A DNA stretch of 59,495 nt from an uncultured Octadecabacter sp. (GCA_937891785.1 CALAGN010000004.1:1-59495); one strand, 5' to 3'. Counted from the first letter of the stretch, positions 24,331 to 31,976 are shown. Numbers and translations are program-made. The notes: a model not told the origin generated them from the sequence alone.

Positions 24331-24650
24331 TAGGGCAGATCACAGCGCGATTGGTTCACCAAATCAGGCGGCGGCATCGCCACAAAACGGCGCGCCGCAA
24401 TCGCCGCTTGCCTGCTCCATGGGCCTTCACGATCCCGTCCATCACGCGGGCCTGCGCGCACAGCAATACCGAATAGGTCAGATCAGCCGCCGCGACGTGC
24501 TGCGCCATCGGTCGCATCAAACCAATAAGGCTCGTCGATCTCGGCAATATCGTGCAGCGGCACATCGTAAACGCGCAACCCGTCAGCCAACCACGCACGT
24601 TCCAAATATGCACATGCCCGCCAGCGCGGCGAAAATGATACCGGGGCGCA
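24327..24650 (-). pseudogene. Decayed gene fragment with at least two frameshifts
   Basis: Three minus-strand frames carry successive pieces of what reads as one protein: FSPRWRACAYLERAWLADGL, then RVYDVPLHDIAEIDEPYWFD (frame one, to about 24505); ADLTYSVLLCAQARVMDGIVKA (frame two, about 24480-24415); and QAAIAARRFVAMPPPDLVNQ, ending with a stop at 24329-24327 (frame three). The order and sense of these pieces are those of one continuous conserved Rhodobacteraceae protein. Its N-terminus is missing, replaced by the end of the MltB-type gene. At least two indels break the frame. I recall a similar uncharacterised family with a DxTYPVIL...GRVMDGMHR core but cannot name it. Confidence 0.6.
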
Positions 24651-25820
24651 TCACAGCCGGTTCAATAATTCCGCCGTTGGCCAAGCATCTGCAGGCATCC
24701 CAAGGCGCTGTTGTTCGGCTTGCACAGCCGAGCGGGTGCGCGCACCAAGGATACCGTCAACGCCGCCCACATCATGCCCGCGCGCTTGCAGCTTTGATTG
24801 CAACTGCTCCATCTGCGTCCCCGACAGTCCAGCGGGTGGATTTCCTGCGTCATAGACATTTGCGCCCGAAAGCCGCGTCGCGAAATAGGCGGCGGTGGTC
24901 ACGTAAACGAAACTTTGGTTCCACTCGAAGTAAACGTTGAAATTGGGGTAGGCGAGGAACGCAGGCCCGTTGCGTCCCATCGGCAAAAGAACCGAAGCTT
25001 GCAGCCCAACCCCGTCCAAGTCGCCATCACGGGCTTGCACGCCCATCGCTGCCCAGTCTGAAACGGGCCGCGTGGTTTCCAGCCCCGTCAGCATCCAATC
25101 CAAGCTGTCAGGTACCACGATTTCCTCGAGCCAAGGCTCGTTGGCCCGCCACCCCAAGTCACGCAGCATCGCACCGCCCGACATCAAAGCATCCGCGGGC
25201 GAGGTTTTCAGGCTCACATGCCCGTCGCCGTCACCATCGCGCCCGTTTTCCAAAATATCGGCAGGCAGCATCTGCACCATTCCGATTTCACCAGCCCAAG
25301 CGCCCGTGGTGCGAGCGGGGTCAAAATCGCCACGTTCGAACAGGGTCAGGGCCGCAAAAATCTGTGGGCGAAATAATTCCGGGCGACGGCAATCATGCGA
25401 CAAGGTGACAAGCGCGTTGAGCGTGTTGAAATCGCCCTGCACCGCGCCAAAATCCGTTTCCAATGCCCAGAACGCCAGCAGAACACTGCGCGGTACACCC
25501 ATTTCGGCTTCGATCCGGTCGAATACGGCATCATGTTGTTGGGAATTGCGCGCGCCGTTCTGCATCCGGCTTGAAGAAATCAGACGGTGGGAAAAGTCGA
25601 TGAAATCGCGCTGGAAATGCCCCTGTGACCGATCCGCACGCAGCACGGCCTGATCTTGGCGTGCTCCGGCAAGAAACTGCGCGGCGGCGCTGGCAGAATG
25701 ACCACGCGAAACGGCCTCGGCCTGCAATCCATCGACAAATCCAGCAAAGCTTCCACCACAGGATGTCGCCTGTGCGGAACTGGCGAAAACGGCAAAGAGG
25801 CAGGTAAATACAAAGCGCAT
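24651..25820 (-). CDS. Lytic murein transglycosylase, MltB type, with peptidoglycan-binding domain
   Basis: This is a 389-residue exported enzyme that cleaves peptidoglycan glycan strands. It has a signal peptide (about 17 residues, ending ASSAQA), an MltB-type SLT_2 domain with the catalytic Glu in FWALETDFGAVQG (about residue 121), and the EIGMVQMLPADI and DGDGHVSLKTSPADAL segments. The last 60 residues form a peptidoglycan_binding_1 domain (MEQLQSKLQARGHDVGGVDG and onward). The start is the ATG at 25820 with AAAGGA upstream. It begins only 10 bp after the cobD stop, so it probably shares the cobC-cobD transcript. Its 3' end abuts the decayed gene. Confidence 0.92.
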   Translation of the reverse strand: MRFVFTCLFAVFASSAQATSCGGSFAGFVDGLQAEAVSRGHSASAAAQFLAGARQDQAVLRADRSQGHFQRDFIDFSHRLISSSRMQNGARNSQQHDAVFDRIEAEMGVPRSVLLAFWALETDFGAVQGDFNTLNALVTLSHDCRRPELFRPQIFAALTLFERGDFDPARTTGAWAGEIGMVQMLPADILENGRDGDGDGHVSLKTSPADALMSGGAMLRDLGWRANEPWLEEIVVPDSLDWMLTGLETTRPVSDWAAMGVQARDGDLDGVGLQASVLLPMGRNGPAFLAYPNFNVYFEWNQSFVYVTTAAYFATRLSGANVYDAGNPPAGLSGTQMEQLQSKLQARGHDVGGVDGILGARTRSAVQAEQQRLGMPADAWPTAELLNRL

Positions 25821-25830
25821 AGTTGATCCT

Positions 25831-26745
25831 TTAAAAGAAGACACGAATGAAGCTTAGCAACCCCGATGCGACCACAAGCATGAGGGCCATCCCCCATGAT
25901 ATCCACAGTACGCGGATTGTTGCCGCGATGTCATCCGCTGTCAGGTCACGTTTTCCGGCGGCATTCACGAACGGATAGTCACGCGTCACACCATCGTAGC
26001 GGCGTGGGCCAGACAGGGCGATGCCCAACCCATAGGCCATTGCCGCTTCGGGCCAACCAGCATTGGGCGAGCGGTGAAGGTGCGCATCGCGACGCACGAG
26101 GCCAAAGCGCGCACCGGGGCAGGCAAGCCTGATAATAATGGCCGTAAGGCGCGCAGGAATCCAGTTCAGCAGATCGTCGAACCGCGCCGCTGCCCAGCCG
26201 AAATTTTCGTGTCGCGGCGTGCGATACCCGATCATGCTGTCGGCCGTATTGGTGACTTTATAGATCAGCAGCGCGGGCAACCCGCCCATCAGAAACCAGA
26301 AGGCGGGCGCGATCACGCCATCGCTAAGGTTCTCGGCGGCGCTTTCTATGGCAGACCGCGCAACGTCGCTTTCGTTCATCTGCGCCGTGTCACGGCTAAC
26401 GATCATCGCAACCGCGCCGCGCCCGTCGGCCAGTGATTTACGCAGCCCATCGGCGACAGCCTGCACATGATCGACCAAGGATCGCTGCGCCAGCAACACC
26501 GCACAAATCAGCAGATCGGTAATCTGTCCGGGTAACTGCGCAATGACCCAACCAAGCAGCCCCGCGCCGATCACCAACACGGCAAGGGCAAGCACACCAT
26601 TCCTGCGACCACCGCCCGTGTTAAACCGGTGATCCAACCAACCAACGGTGTTTCCCATGATCACTGCCGGATGTGTCAGGCGCGACCACAGCCATTTTGG
26701 CTCACCAAGTGCGGCATCAAGCAACATCGCAAGCACAAGAACCAT
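25831..26745 (-). CDS. cobD: Adenosylcobinamide-phosphate synthase
   Basis: CobD (CbiB) is an inner-membrane enzyme that attaches the aminopropanol arm to adenosylcobyric acid. The 304 residues include several transmembrane helices. Conserved segments are [22 protein letters not shown] near the N-terminus, [35 protein letters not shown] and [13 protein letters not shown], all characteristic of CbiB. The ATG overlaps the cobC stop by one base (TGATG), which indicates coupled translation. Confidence 0.94.
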   Translation of the reverse strand: MVLVLAMLLDAALGEPKWLWSRLTHPAVIMGNTVGWLDHRFNTGGGRRNGVLALAVLVIGAGLLGWVIAQLPGQITDLLICAVLLAQRSLVDHVQAVADGLRKSLADGRGAVAMIVSRDTAQMNESDVARSAIESAAENLSDGVIAPAFWFLMGGLPALLIYKVTNTADSMIGYRTPRHENFGWAAARFDDLLNWIPARLTAIIIRLACPGARFGLVRRDAHLHRSPNAGWPEAAMAYGLGIALSGPRRYDGVTRDYPFVNAAGKRDLTADDIAATIRVLWISWGMALMLVVASGLLSFIRVFF

Positions 26746-27737
26746 CAGCGCAATCCATTCACCGCGGCCGCGACCTGATCCCAGCGGTCAGGGGCAGGCA
26801 AGCCAAGGCGCAACCACGTCTTGGAGTAGGGGAATCTCCGGCTCCAAACATGGTTTCGTGCCAGATGTTCCTGTGCCGCTGCGGCGTCGGCGACCTCATA
26901 GAGCCGGAACAAGTCCGTGCCACCCACAACAGGAAGATCGACCAGTTTGTCCAGCCGCGCGGCGTCAGCCTTTAGGCGCGTCCGTGTCGCATCGGCCCAG
27001 CTCATATCCATCAGTGCGCGCGCACCGGTTTCCAATGCTGGCCCAGCCACGGCCCATGGCCCCAAAAGGTCGGCTAATGTCGCATGATTGGTGTCACCTT
27101 CGCCGTCGCGTCGGGTCACTGGGGCCAATGTTTCAGGCGCACCGATCGCAAAGCCAAGCCGCATCCCTGCCAAGCCCCAGAATTTGCCGAAGCTCTTGAG
27201 CACCAGAATACCGGGGTCTTGTGCGCGGGCAATATGGCTGCACGCAGGTGTAACGTCGCAAAAGCTTTCGTCGATCACAGTCAGCCGACGCCCGCCGATA
27301 TTTGATGCGTCCCATTCCCGCCCGTCGGGGTTGTTGGGGTGCACATACACATGGGTATCAGCTGTCTCTGGCCCCGCAACGACCCATTGATGTGTCGCGC
27401 TAAACGCCGCCATGTGTTCGTTGTAAGTCGGCGTGGGCACATAGACCTCGCCGCGTGCAGGGCCAAGGTAGGGAACTTTGGCAATAATGGCCGAAGCGCC
27501 GTTCGCCGCAACAATTGCGGCCCCGTCTGGCACGTTCCAGAATGCTCTCGCCGCACCCAACAGCCGATCCATCGCCCCTTGGTCGGGCAAGGCGGTCCAT
27601 GCGTCTGCGCTGATGTCACCCACCGGATAGGGCGCCGGATTGATCCCCGTGGACAGGTCAAGCCAATCGCCCCGCGCCCCGCCATATCGCGCGACCGCAG
27701 CGTCCAATCCGCCACCGTGATCGCGGGATTGGGTCAT
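26745..27737 (-). CDS. cobC: Threonine-phosphate decarboxylase-like PLP enzyme
   Basis: CobC supplies the (R)-1-aminopropan-2-ol phosphate moiety of the nucleotide loop, by analogy with CobD of Salmonella, which decarboxylates L-threonine O-3-phosphate. The 330 residues carry a fold-type I aminotransferase domain: [13 protein letters not shown] at the start, [30 protein letters not shown], and the PLP lysine in [18 protein letters not shown]. It overlaps the upstream DUF1636 gene by ATGA and the downstream cobD by one base, forming a tight three-gene unit. Confidence 0.92.
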   Translation of the reverse strand: MTQSRDHGGGLDAAVARYGGARGDWLDLSTGINPAPYPVGDISADAWTALPDQGAMDRLLGAARAFWNVPDGAAIVAANGASAIIAKVPYLGPARGEVYVPTPTYNEHMAAFSATHQWVVAGPETADTHVYVHPNNPDGREWDASNIGGRRLTVIDESFCDVTPACSHIARAQDPGILVLKSFGKFWGLAGMRLGFAIGAPETLAPVTRRDGEGDTNHATLADLLGPWAVAGPALETGARALMDMSWADATRTRLKADAARLDKLVDLPVVGGTDLFRLYEVADAAAAQEHLARNHVWSRRFPYSKTWLRLGLPAPDRWDQVAAAVNGLR

Positions 27738-28096
27738 TCAGGCAGCGGCGTGTGGCGGCTGACGAAGTGACCTTTGACGCCTTGGGGCCATTGACGATAG
27801 GGCACTTGGCCCGTGGCGCTATCGGCGTGCATCTGGGCATAATCGACAATAGCTTGGGCATCCTCGGCAGTTGCCGTGAATTTACCCAAGGAATAGCCGA
27901 TCTTGCCCGCCCCTTGCACGACGATGTTGCAGGCGCGCTCGCAGCCCATCGTGCAGGATACGCGGCGCGTTGCCACATCGCCGCCTGCGCGATCCTCAAT
28001 CAACCCAGCAAGGGCCTCGCCATCGGTTTTGTCCATGGCGGTGTCTTCCCAGCCTGCACATTTGCAGGTGTCGCAGATCGTAATCCAAGTGGTCAT
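27734..28096 (-). CDS. DUF1636 family putative metal-binding protein (copy 2)
   Basis: This is a 120-residue protein with the cysteine pattern TICDTCKCAGW (C8, C11, C13) near the N-terminus and VSCTMGCERACNIVV (three more cysteines) in the middle, then a GKIGYSLGKF strand. It is the longer of two DUF1636 proteins in the window and carries six cysteines in these two clusters, enough for an iron-sulfur or other metal site. It is translationally coupled to cobC (ATGA). A GGAGG lies 11 bases before the chosen ATG. Its constant company with cobalamin genes suggests a redox or metal role there, but the function is not known. Confidence 0.84.
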   Translation of the reverse strand: MTTWITICDTCKCAGWEDTAMDKTDGEALAGLIEDRAGGDVATRRVSCTMGCERACNIVVQGAGKIGYSLGKFTATAEDAQAIVDYAQMHADSATGQVPYRQWPQGVKGHFVSRHTPLPE

Positions 28097-28115
28097 GCGT
28101 TTCAGTGCCTCCGAT

Positions 28116-28152
28116 TTGTGCAACATGAAACCCATCCGGCAGATTTGCACAA
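28116..28152. promoter_or_regulatory. Inverted repeat upstream of the DUF1636-cobC-cobD unit
   Basis: TTGTGCAA at 28116-28123 and TTGCACAA at 28145-28152 are perfect 8-bp inverted arms separated by 21 bases. They lie in the 79-bp gap between this unit and the end of the glutathione-transferase-type gene. The arms could bind a dimeric regulator or fold in the leader RNA. No regulator is identified. Confidence 0.35.
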
Positions 28153-28175
28153 GGGGCAGACAGTTTTAGGCCCCT

Positions 28176-29150
28176 CTACCCGCGATCGTGCGGTGCAAAG
28201 TAGTCGAGGTCGGGGTTCACTGGAATGATACGGTGCGGGTTAATCGTTTCGTGGCTATAGTGATAATGATGTACGATATGGTCCATCTTCACTGTGCCAG
28301 CGACTCCGTCCATCTGATACAATTCGCGCGTAAAGGCCCAAAGGTTGGGATAATCCACGATCCGTTTGCGGTTACATTTGAAATGCAAATGATAGACCGG
28401 ATCGAACCGGATCAACGTGGTCCAAAGCCGCCAGTCAGCCTCGGTCAACCGATCCCCCATCAGGTAGCGCCCCTGCGACAGGCGGTCTTCGAGCCAGTCG
28501 AGCGTATCGAACAACGGGCCCACCGCAGCGTCATAAGCCGCTTGTGAGGTCGCAAATCCAGCCTTGTAGCCGCCGTTGTTGACGGTGTCATAAATCCGGT
28601 CGTTTACGGGTGCCATGGCATCGCGCAGATCGGCGGGCCAGTAGTCGTCGGTATTGCCCGTGATCCCGTCAAAGGCGGAATTGAACATCCGAATAATCTC
28701 GGAACTTTCGTTGCTTACGATCGTTTCGCGCTGCTTGTCCCATAAGATCGGCACGGTGACGCGGCCCGAAATATGCGGATCGGATTTGGTATAGATATCA
28801 CGGGCAAAGGGCAGGCCATAAAGCGTGTCCCCGGTCGCATCGTCGAAATCGGTTTCAAACGTCCAGCCGCCCGACAGCATATACGGATGCACGGCCGAGA
28901 CGGTGATGTGGTTCTCCAGCCCTTTTAAGGCGCGAAAAATCAACGTGCGATGCGCCCAAGGGCAGGCATAAGACACATACAAATGATAGCGCCCGCTTTG
29001 CGCCTCAAAGCCGCCTTCACCACTTTCGCCAGCGCTGCCATCCGCTGTAATCCAATTGCGAAATTTCGCGGTCGAGCGCTTGAACGCCCCGCCAGTCGAT
29101 TTAGTATCATACCAAACGTCATGCCAGACGCCGTCAACTAGTTGGCCCAT
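28176..29150 (-). CDS. Glutathionyl-hydroquinone reductase (Xi-class glutathione transferase)
   Basis: This is a 324-residue cytoplasmic protein of the YqjG/PcpF group that reduces glutathionyl-hydroquinones with GSH. The hallmark SYACPWAHRTLIFRALKGLE has the catalytic Cys at about residue 63 (CPWA). VTVPILWDKQRETIVSNES forms the GSH-binding edge, and the C-terminal helical domain has GDRLTEADWRLWTTLIRFDPVYHLHFKCN, typical of the family. The N-terminus (GVWHDVWYDTKSTGGAF) also matches. It lies upstream of the DUF1636-cobC-cobD unit on the same strand, with no evident functional link. Confidence 0.9.
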   Translation of the reverse strand: MGQLVDGVWHDVWYDTKSTGGAFKRSTAKFRNWITADGSAGESGEGGFEAQSGRYHLYVSYACPWAHRTLIFRALKGLENHITVSAVHPYMLSGGWTFETDFDDATGDTLYGLPFARDIYTKSDPHISGRVTVPILWDKQRETIVSNESSEIIRMFNSAFDGITGNTDDYWPADLRDAMAPVNDRIYDTVNNGGYKAGFATSQAAYDAAVGPLFDTLDWLEDRLSQGRYLMGDRLTEADWRLWTTLIRFDPVYHLHFKCNRKRIVDYPNLWAFTRELYQMDGVAGTVKMDHIVHHYHYSHETINPHRIIPVNPDLDYFAPHDRG

Positions 29151-29661
29151 TGGGTCCTCCGATGCTATGTTGAAGCAGGTGTAGCTTCGATACGTGCGCG
29201 CACAAACCCCGCCAGACGCGCAGGATCAGTGCGCTATCGCACGGTCAGATCAGATCGCTCATTTTGCCATGCGACCCGATGACGGTGACAGCGGATCAGC
29301 GCACCCCTCGGTATCGAATCGAATGGGTTCACGACCCATCCGCCGACAAACTGCTTGGGACGGCGTATTGCCGGTTTCAAAAGCCCCCGCAGGACAGTCA
29401 TAATGCTGCAAGGCATGTACGCAAAAGCCAAACAAAGCCGCACATCTGCTCGCACGCAGCACGGCACCGCTTTCCGCCCCTCCCATGCCGCAAATCGGTT
29501 TGCGAGTCATCATCCCAGCCCCTATACGGTTCCTCAGACGAAGCCCCAGTGGCCAGAGAGGTTGGTGGCGCAAGGTTGACCCATTCAGGGGGCCGAACGC
29601 CATATCGTCAAAGACTGCGCTTGCGGTCCTCTGGCTTGTGACACGACACGAGGACGCCACC
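29151..29661. other. 511-bp intergenic region without a recognisable gene
   Basis: This lies between the divergent glutathione-transferase-type gene and the start of the plus-strand cob operon. The open frames here read as scrambled protein on both strands. I see a small hairpin ATGGGT-TCACG-ACCCAT at 29323-29339. There is no cobalamin riboswitch: the isolated GCCCCCGCA at about 29384 and the box-like bases near 29625 are not in the right order or strand. The promoter of the operon must be here or inside the region just before 29662. Confidence 0.5.
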
Positions 29662-29880
29662 ATGCGCACGACCCTTTCCCTGATTGCGATACTTTTCGCC
29701 ACGTCCGTACAGGCCCACCCCGGCCATATCGCCGACATTGCTGGCCACGATCATTGGGTTGCGGGCGCTGCAGTCGGGATTGCTGTGCTGGTCGGGATCT
29801 GGGGTGCTGTCAAAGGGCGCGGACGTGATACGGCCGAAACCGAAACCGAAGACGAGATTGAAGAGGAAGCAGCAGCATGA
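29662..29880 (+). CDS. Small membrane protein with N-terminal HPGH motif (DUF6732-like)
   Basis: This is a 72-residue protein with a cleavable signal (about residues 1-18, ending VQA), a mature N-terminus HPGHIADIAGHDHW rich in His, one transmembrane helix (about 32-50), and a strongly acidic tail (TETEDEIEEEAAA). A His-rich start directly after signal cleavage recalls metal-uptake components, and the gene is the first of the cbiX operon, so a cobalt-handling role is likely but unproven. I recall such proteins in Rhodobacteraceae as DUF6732. Its stop overlaps the cbiX ATG (ATGA). Confidence 0.75.
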   Translation: MRTTLSLIAILFATSVQAHPGHIADIAGHDHWVAGAAVGIAVLVGIWGAVKGRGRDTAETETEDEIEEEAAA

Positions 29881-31082
29881 AAACAGGTGTCATGATTTGC
29901 GGGCACGGCTCGCGCTCGCAATCTGCAGTCAATGAATTCGCAACGCTGGCCGATAAACTGCCCGCATACCTGCCTGACGATTGGCAGACCGAATATGGCT
30001 ACCTCGAATTTGCGAACCCCGTGATCCGCGACGGACTGGACAAGCTGCGCGAGGCGGGCTGCGAACGCATTCTCGCGGTGCCCGGCATGTTGTTTGCCGC
30101 GATGCACGCCAAGAACGACATCCCGACGGTGCTGAATACCTACGCTGCCAAACACGGGATGCAGATTTCCTATGGCCGTGAACTGGGCGTTGATCCCAAA
30201 ATGATCGCTGCCGCCGCTGGGCGGATCACCGAAAGCGTCGTCGCTGCCAATTCCAAACACGGCCACGTTGATCTGCACGACACCTGCCTTGTGGTCATCG
30301 GGCGCGGTGCGTCCGACCCTGACGCCAATGGCAACGTCGCCAAAATCGCGCGGATGCTGCACGAAGGCATCGGTTTCGGTTGGTGCGAAGTCGGCTATTC
30401 CGGCGTGACCTTCCCGCTTGTCGAACCCTGTCTGACACACGCGGCCAAGCTCGGCTACAAACGTATCATCGTTTTTCCGTACTTCCTGTTTTCGGGCATC
30501 CTGATCGACCGGATTTACGGCTTTACCGATCAAGTCGCCGCCGCGCATCCCGACATCCAATTCATCAAAGCGGGATATCTTGGCGACCATCCAAAAGTGC
30601 TGGAAACTTTTGCAGAACGAATCATTGAGCAGACCGGAAAAAACCCACCACCCAACTGCGGCACCTGCGCCTATCGGACCCAAGTGCTGGCCACTGATGA
30701 CGGTACCCATGTTGAGATCCGCGCAGAAGACCGCGCAAAACATCCGGCTTTTTCCGATACACCGCCACCGACCTGCGTGCTGTGCAAATACCGCGTTCAG
30801 GTCTTGGGGTTTGAAGGCGAAGTTGGGGCCGTGCAAGAAAGCCATCACCACCACGTGGAAGGCCAAGGCGCATCCGCGCCGGGATCAAACGTCGCCGATT
30901 GTGCGCTATGTGATACCTTCTGCACCGGCATGTGTCGCTTGGAAGCGCAGCACGCCCACGATCATGCACACGCCCACGCCCATGCGCACGGCCACGATCA
31001 TGACCACGACCACCACCACGCAGTTTATCCCCATGCAAAACACCCACACGGGCCAGAATCTGCGCGGAAGGCAAAAGTGTGA
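29877..31082 (+). CDS. cbiX: Sirohydrochlorin cobaltochelatase CbiX, long form with Cys- and His-rich tail
   Basis: CbiX inserts Co2+ into sirohydrochlorin, the early cobalt step of the anaerobic-type B12 route. Two CbiX repeats fill residues 1-250 (MICGHGSRSQSAVNEF; VVIGRGASDPDANGNVAK with FPYFLFSGILIDRI). The tail from about 258 holds CGTCAYR, CVLCKYR and CALCDTFCTGMC, then a His-Asp-Ala repeat (about 358-385). Long CbiX proteins of this kind in Bacillus carry an Fe-S site and a His-rich metal-buffer tail. The length of 401 residues fits that class. The C-terminal GTGTGA overlaps the GTG of a bridging mini-ORF. CbiX together with CobN in one locus is unusual. Confidence 0.92.
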   Translation: MKTGVMICGHGSRSQSAVNEFATLADKLPAYLPDDWQTEYGYLEFANPVIRDGLDKLREAGCERILAVPGMLFAAMHAKNDIPTVLNTYAAKHGMQISYGRELGVDPKMIAAAAGRITESVVAANSKHGHVDLHDTCLVVIGRGASDPDANGNVAKIARMLHEGIGFGWCEVGYSGVTFPLVEPCLTHAAKLGYKRIIVFPYFLFSGILIDRIYGFTDQVAAAHPDIQFIKAGYLGDHPKVLETFAERIIEQTGKNPPPNCGTCAYRTQVLATDDGTHVEIRAEDRAKHPAFSDTPPPTCVLCKYRVQVLGFEGEVGAVQESHHHHVEGQGASAPGSNVADCALCDTFCTGMCRLEAQHAHDHAHAHAHAHGHDHDHDHHHAVYPHAKHPHGPESARKAKV

Positions 31083-31240
31083 ATACTGCATGTCTTGGCC
31101 CGAAGGGCCGCGCCCGACCCTCCCCCCGGGAGGGCGCCCTGAAACGTTCCAATACAAAACACGGTCATGCAGTCTGCAAGGGTCCACACTTCCAGAAGTG
31201 TTTCGACGCCCACCCAGGCTCGGTCGCGGCCCCTCTGTGA
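31079..31240 (+). CDS. Bridging mini-ORF between cbiX and cobH (53 codons)
   Basis: A GTG at 31079 overlaps the cbiX stop (GTGA). The frame runs 53 codons to a TGA at 31238-31240 whose last base is the first of the cobH ATG (TGATG). It would read VNTACLGPKGRARPSPREGA and onward, with four Cys and several His, and no known family. Because cobH has no good ribosome-binding sequence of its own, ribosomes finishing this frame could re-start at cobH. It may be a real peptide or only a coupling device. Three other spacers in the operon have the same arrangement. A competing reading is an N-terminal extension of cobH from the ATG at 31090. Confidence 0.45.
   Translation: MNTACLGPKGRARPSPREGALKRSNTKHGHAVCKGPHFQKCFDAHPGSVAAPL
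31085..31201 (+). other. Hairpin-rich segment in the cbiX-cobH spacer
   Basis: An outer pair ACTGCATG (31085-31092) and CATGCAGT (31166-31173) encloses two hairpins: GGCCC-GAA-GGGCC (31097-31109) and CCCTCCC-CCC-GGGAGGG (31118-31134). A fourth stem, ACACTT-CCAG-AAGTGT, follows at 31186-31201. The G+C-rich palindromes look like REP-type intergenic elements. Whether the segment forms a functional RNA in the operon is not known. Confidence 0.5.
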
Positions 31241-31881
31241 TGCGCCCCTATGAAACCGATCCTTCGGCGATCTACGCTGCCAGCTTTGCAACCGTTGCCC
31301 GCGAAGCCCGCCTCGACCGCTTTGCCGAACCCTTGCGCCCGCTTATCACGCGTCTGATCCATTCTTGCGGCATGATCGAAATCGCAGACCGCTTGGCGTT
31401 CAGCCCCGCCGTGGCCTTTGCGGGTCACCACGCACTGCAATCTGGTGCGCCGGTCCTGTGCGATTGCGAAATGGTCGGCGCGGGAATCATCCGCCGTTAT
31501 CTGCCTGCCGGCAACGATGTGATCGTGACGCTGAACGATCCATCCGTGCCAGACCGCGCGAAATCAATCGGCAACACACGGTCCGCCGCTGCGGTCGAAC
31601 TGTGGCGTGATCATATCGAAGGTGCGGTCGTTGCTATCGGCAACGCACCCACAGCGCTTTTCCACCTTCTAGAACTCCTCGATGCGGGCTGGCCGAAACC
31701 CGCCGCGATCCTTGGCTTTCCTGTAGGGTTTATTGGCGCGGCAGAATCCAAGGCCGAACTCGCCGCCAATCCGCGCGGTTGCGATTTTGTCGCCCTGCGC
31801 GGACGGCGTGGTGGATCGGCAATGGCCTCGGCTGCGGTGAATGCATTGGCCGCTGGCCTGCCGGAGATTGCCAATGGTTAA
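31240..31881 (+). CDS. cobH: Precorrin-8X methylmutase
   Basis: CobH moves the methyl group from C-11 to C-12, turning precorrin-8X into hydrogenobyrinic acid. The 213 residues match the CobH/CbiC family, with the catalytic His in ITRLIHSCGMIE (residue 41), then HHALQSGAPVLCDCEMVGAGI and the C-terminal GFPVGFIGAAESKAEL segment. The start at 31240 gives MRPYETDPSAIYAASF, as in homologues, though the same frame is open far upstream through the spacer. Its last codons overlap by 8 bp a second mini-ORF that leads to cobL. Confidence 0.95.
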   Translation: MRPYETDPSAIYAASFATVAREARLDRFAEPLRPLITRLIHSCGMIEIADRLAFSPAVAFAGHHALQSGAPVLCDCEMVGAGIIRRYLPAGNDVIVTLNDPSVPDRAKSIGNTRSAAAVELWRDHIEGAVVAIGNAPTALFHLLELLDAGWPKPAAILGFPVGFIGAAESKAELAANPRGCDFVALRGRRGGSAMASAAVNALAAGLPEIANG

Positions 31882-31976
31882 CGCCGCTCGCCATATCCGC
31901 AGCCATACGGTTCCCATACGGTTTCCATACGCGTTCCATACGCCGATTTGCGGGGGGTCTCGCAATGGTTAACGCC
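31872..31976. repeat. 14-bp direct repeat bounding a spacer with four 11-bp tandem repeats
   Basis: CAATGGTTAACGCC occurs at 31872-31885, on the cobH stop, and again at 31963-31976, on the cobL start, 91 bp apart. Between them four tandem units begin with CCATACG: CCATACGGTTC (31903), CCATACGGTTT (31914), CCATACGCGTT (31925) and CCATACGCCGA (31936). This looks like an insertion or duplication that copied an original cobH-cobL overlap. Confidence 0.85.
31874..31972 (+). CDS. Bridging mini-ORF between cobH and cobL (32 codons)
   Basis: An ATG at 31874 lies inside the last codons of cobH, with an 8-bp overlap ATGGTTAA ending at the cobH stop. The frame runs MVNAARHIRSHTVPIRFPYA and onward to a TAA at 31970-31972. 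That stop falls within the first codons of cobL with exactly the same 8-bp overlap. Its first four codons equal the first four of cobL (MVNA). It seems to be a duplicated gene start that now couples cobH and cobL; a function for the peptide itself is doubtful. Confidence 0.45.
   Translation: MVNAARHIRSHTVPIRFPYAFHTPICGGSRNG

Noticed and set aside
24356-24613. 85-codon minus-strand ORF as an intact gene
   Set aside because: Only its second half reads like conserved protein; the conserved text continues in other frames on both sides, so it is part of a frameshifted pseudogene.
29384-29637. Possible second cobalamin riboswitch
   Set aside because: GCCCCCGCA and a B12-box-like AGCCAGAGGACC occur, but on opposite strands and in the wrong order, and the other core elements are missing.
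29259-29738. 159-codon minus-strand ORF before the cob operon
   Set aside because: Its translation has no family features and it overlaps the start of the better supported DUF6732-like gene.
31903-31946. Small CRISPR-like array
   Set aside because: The 11-bp units are directly adjacent without spacers and lie in a gene junction; there are no cas genes.
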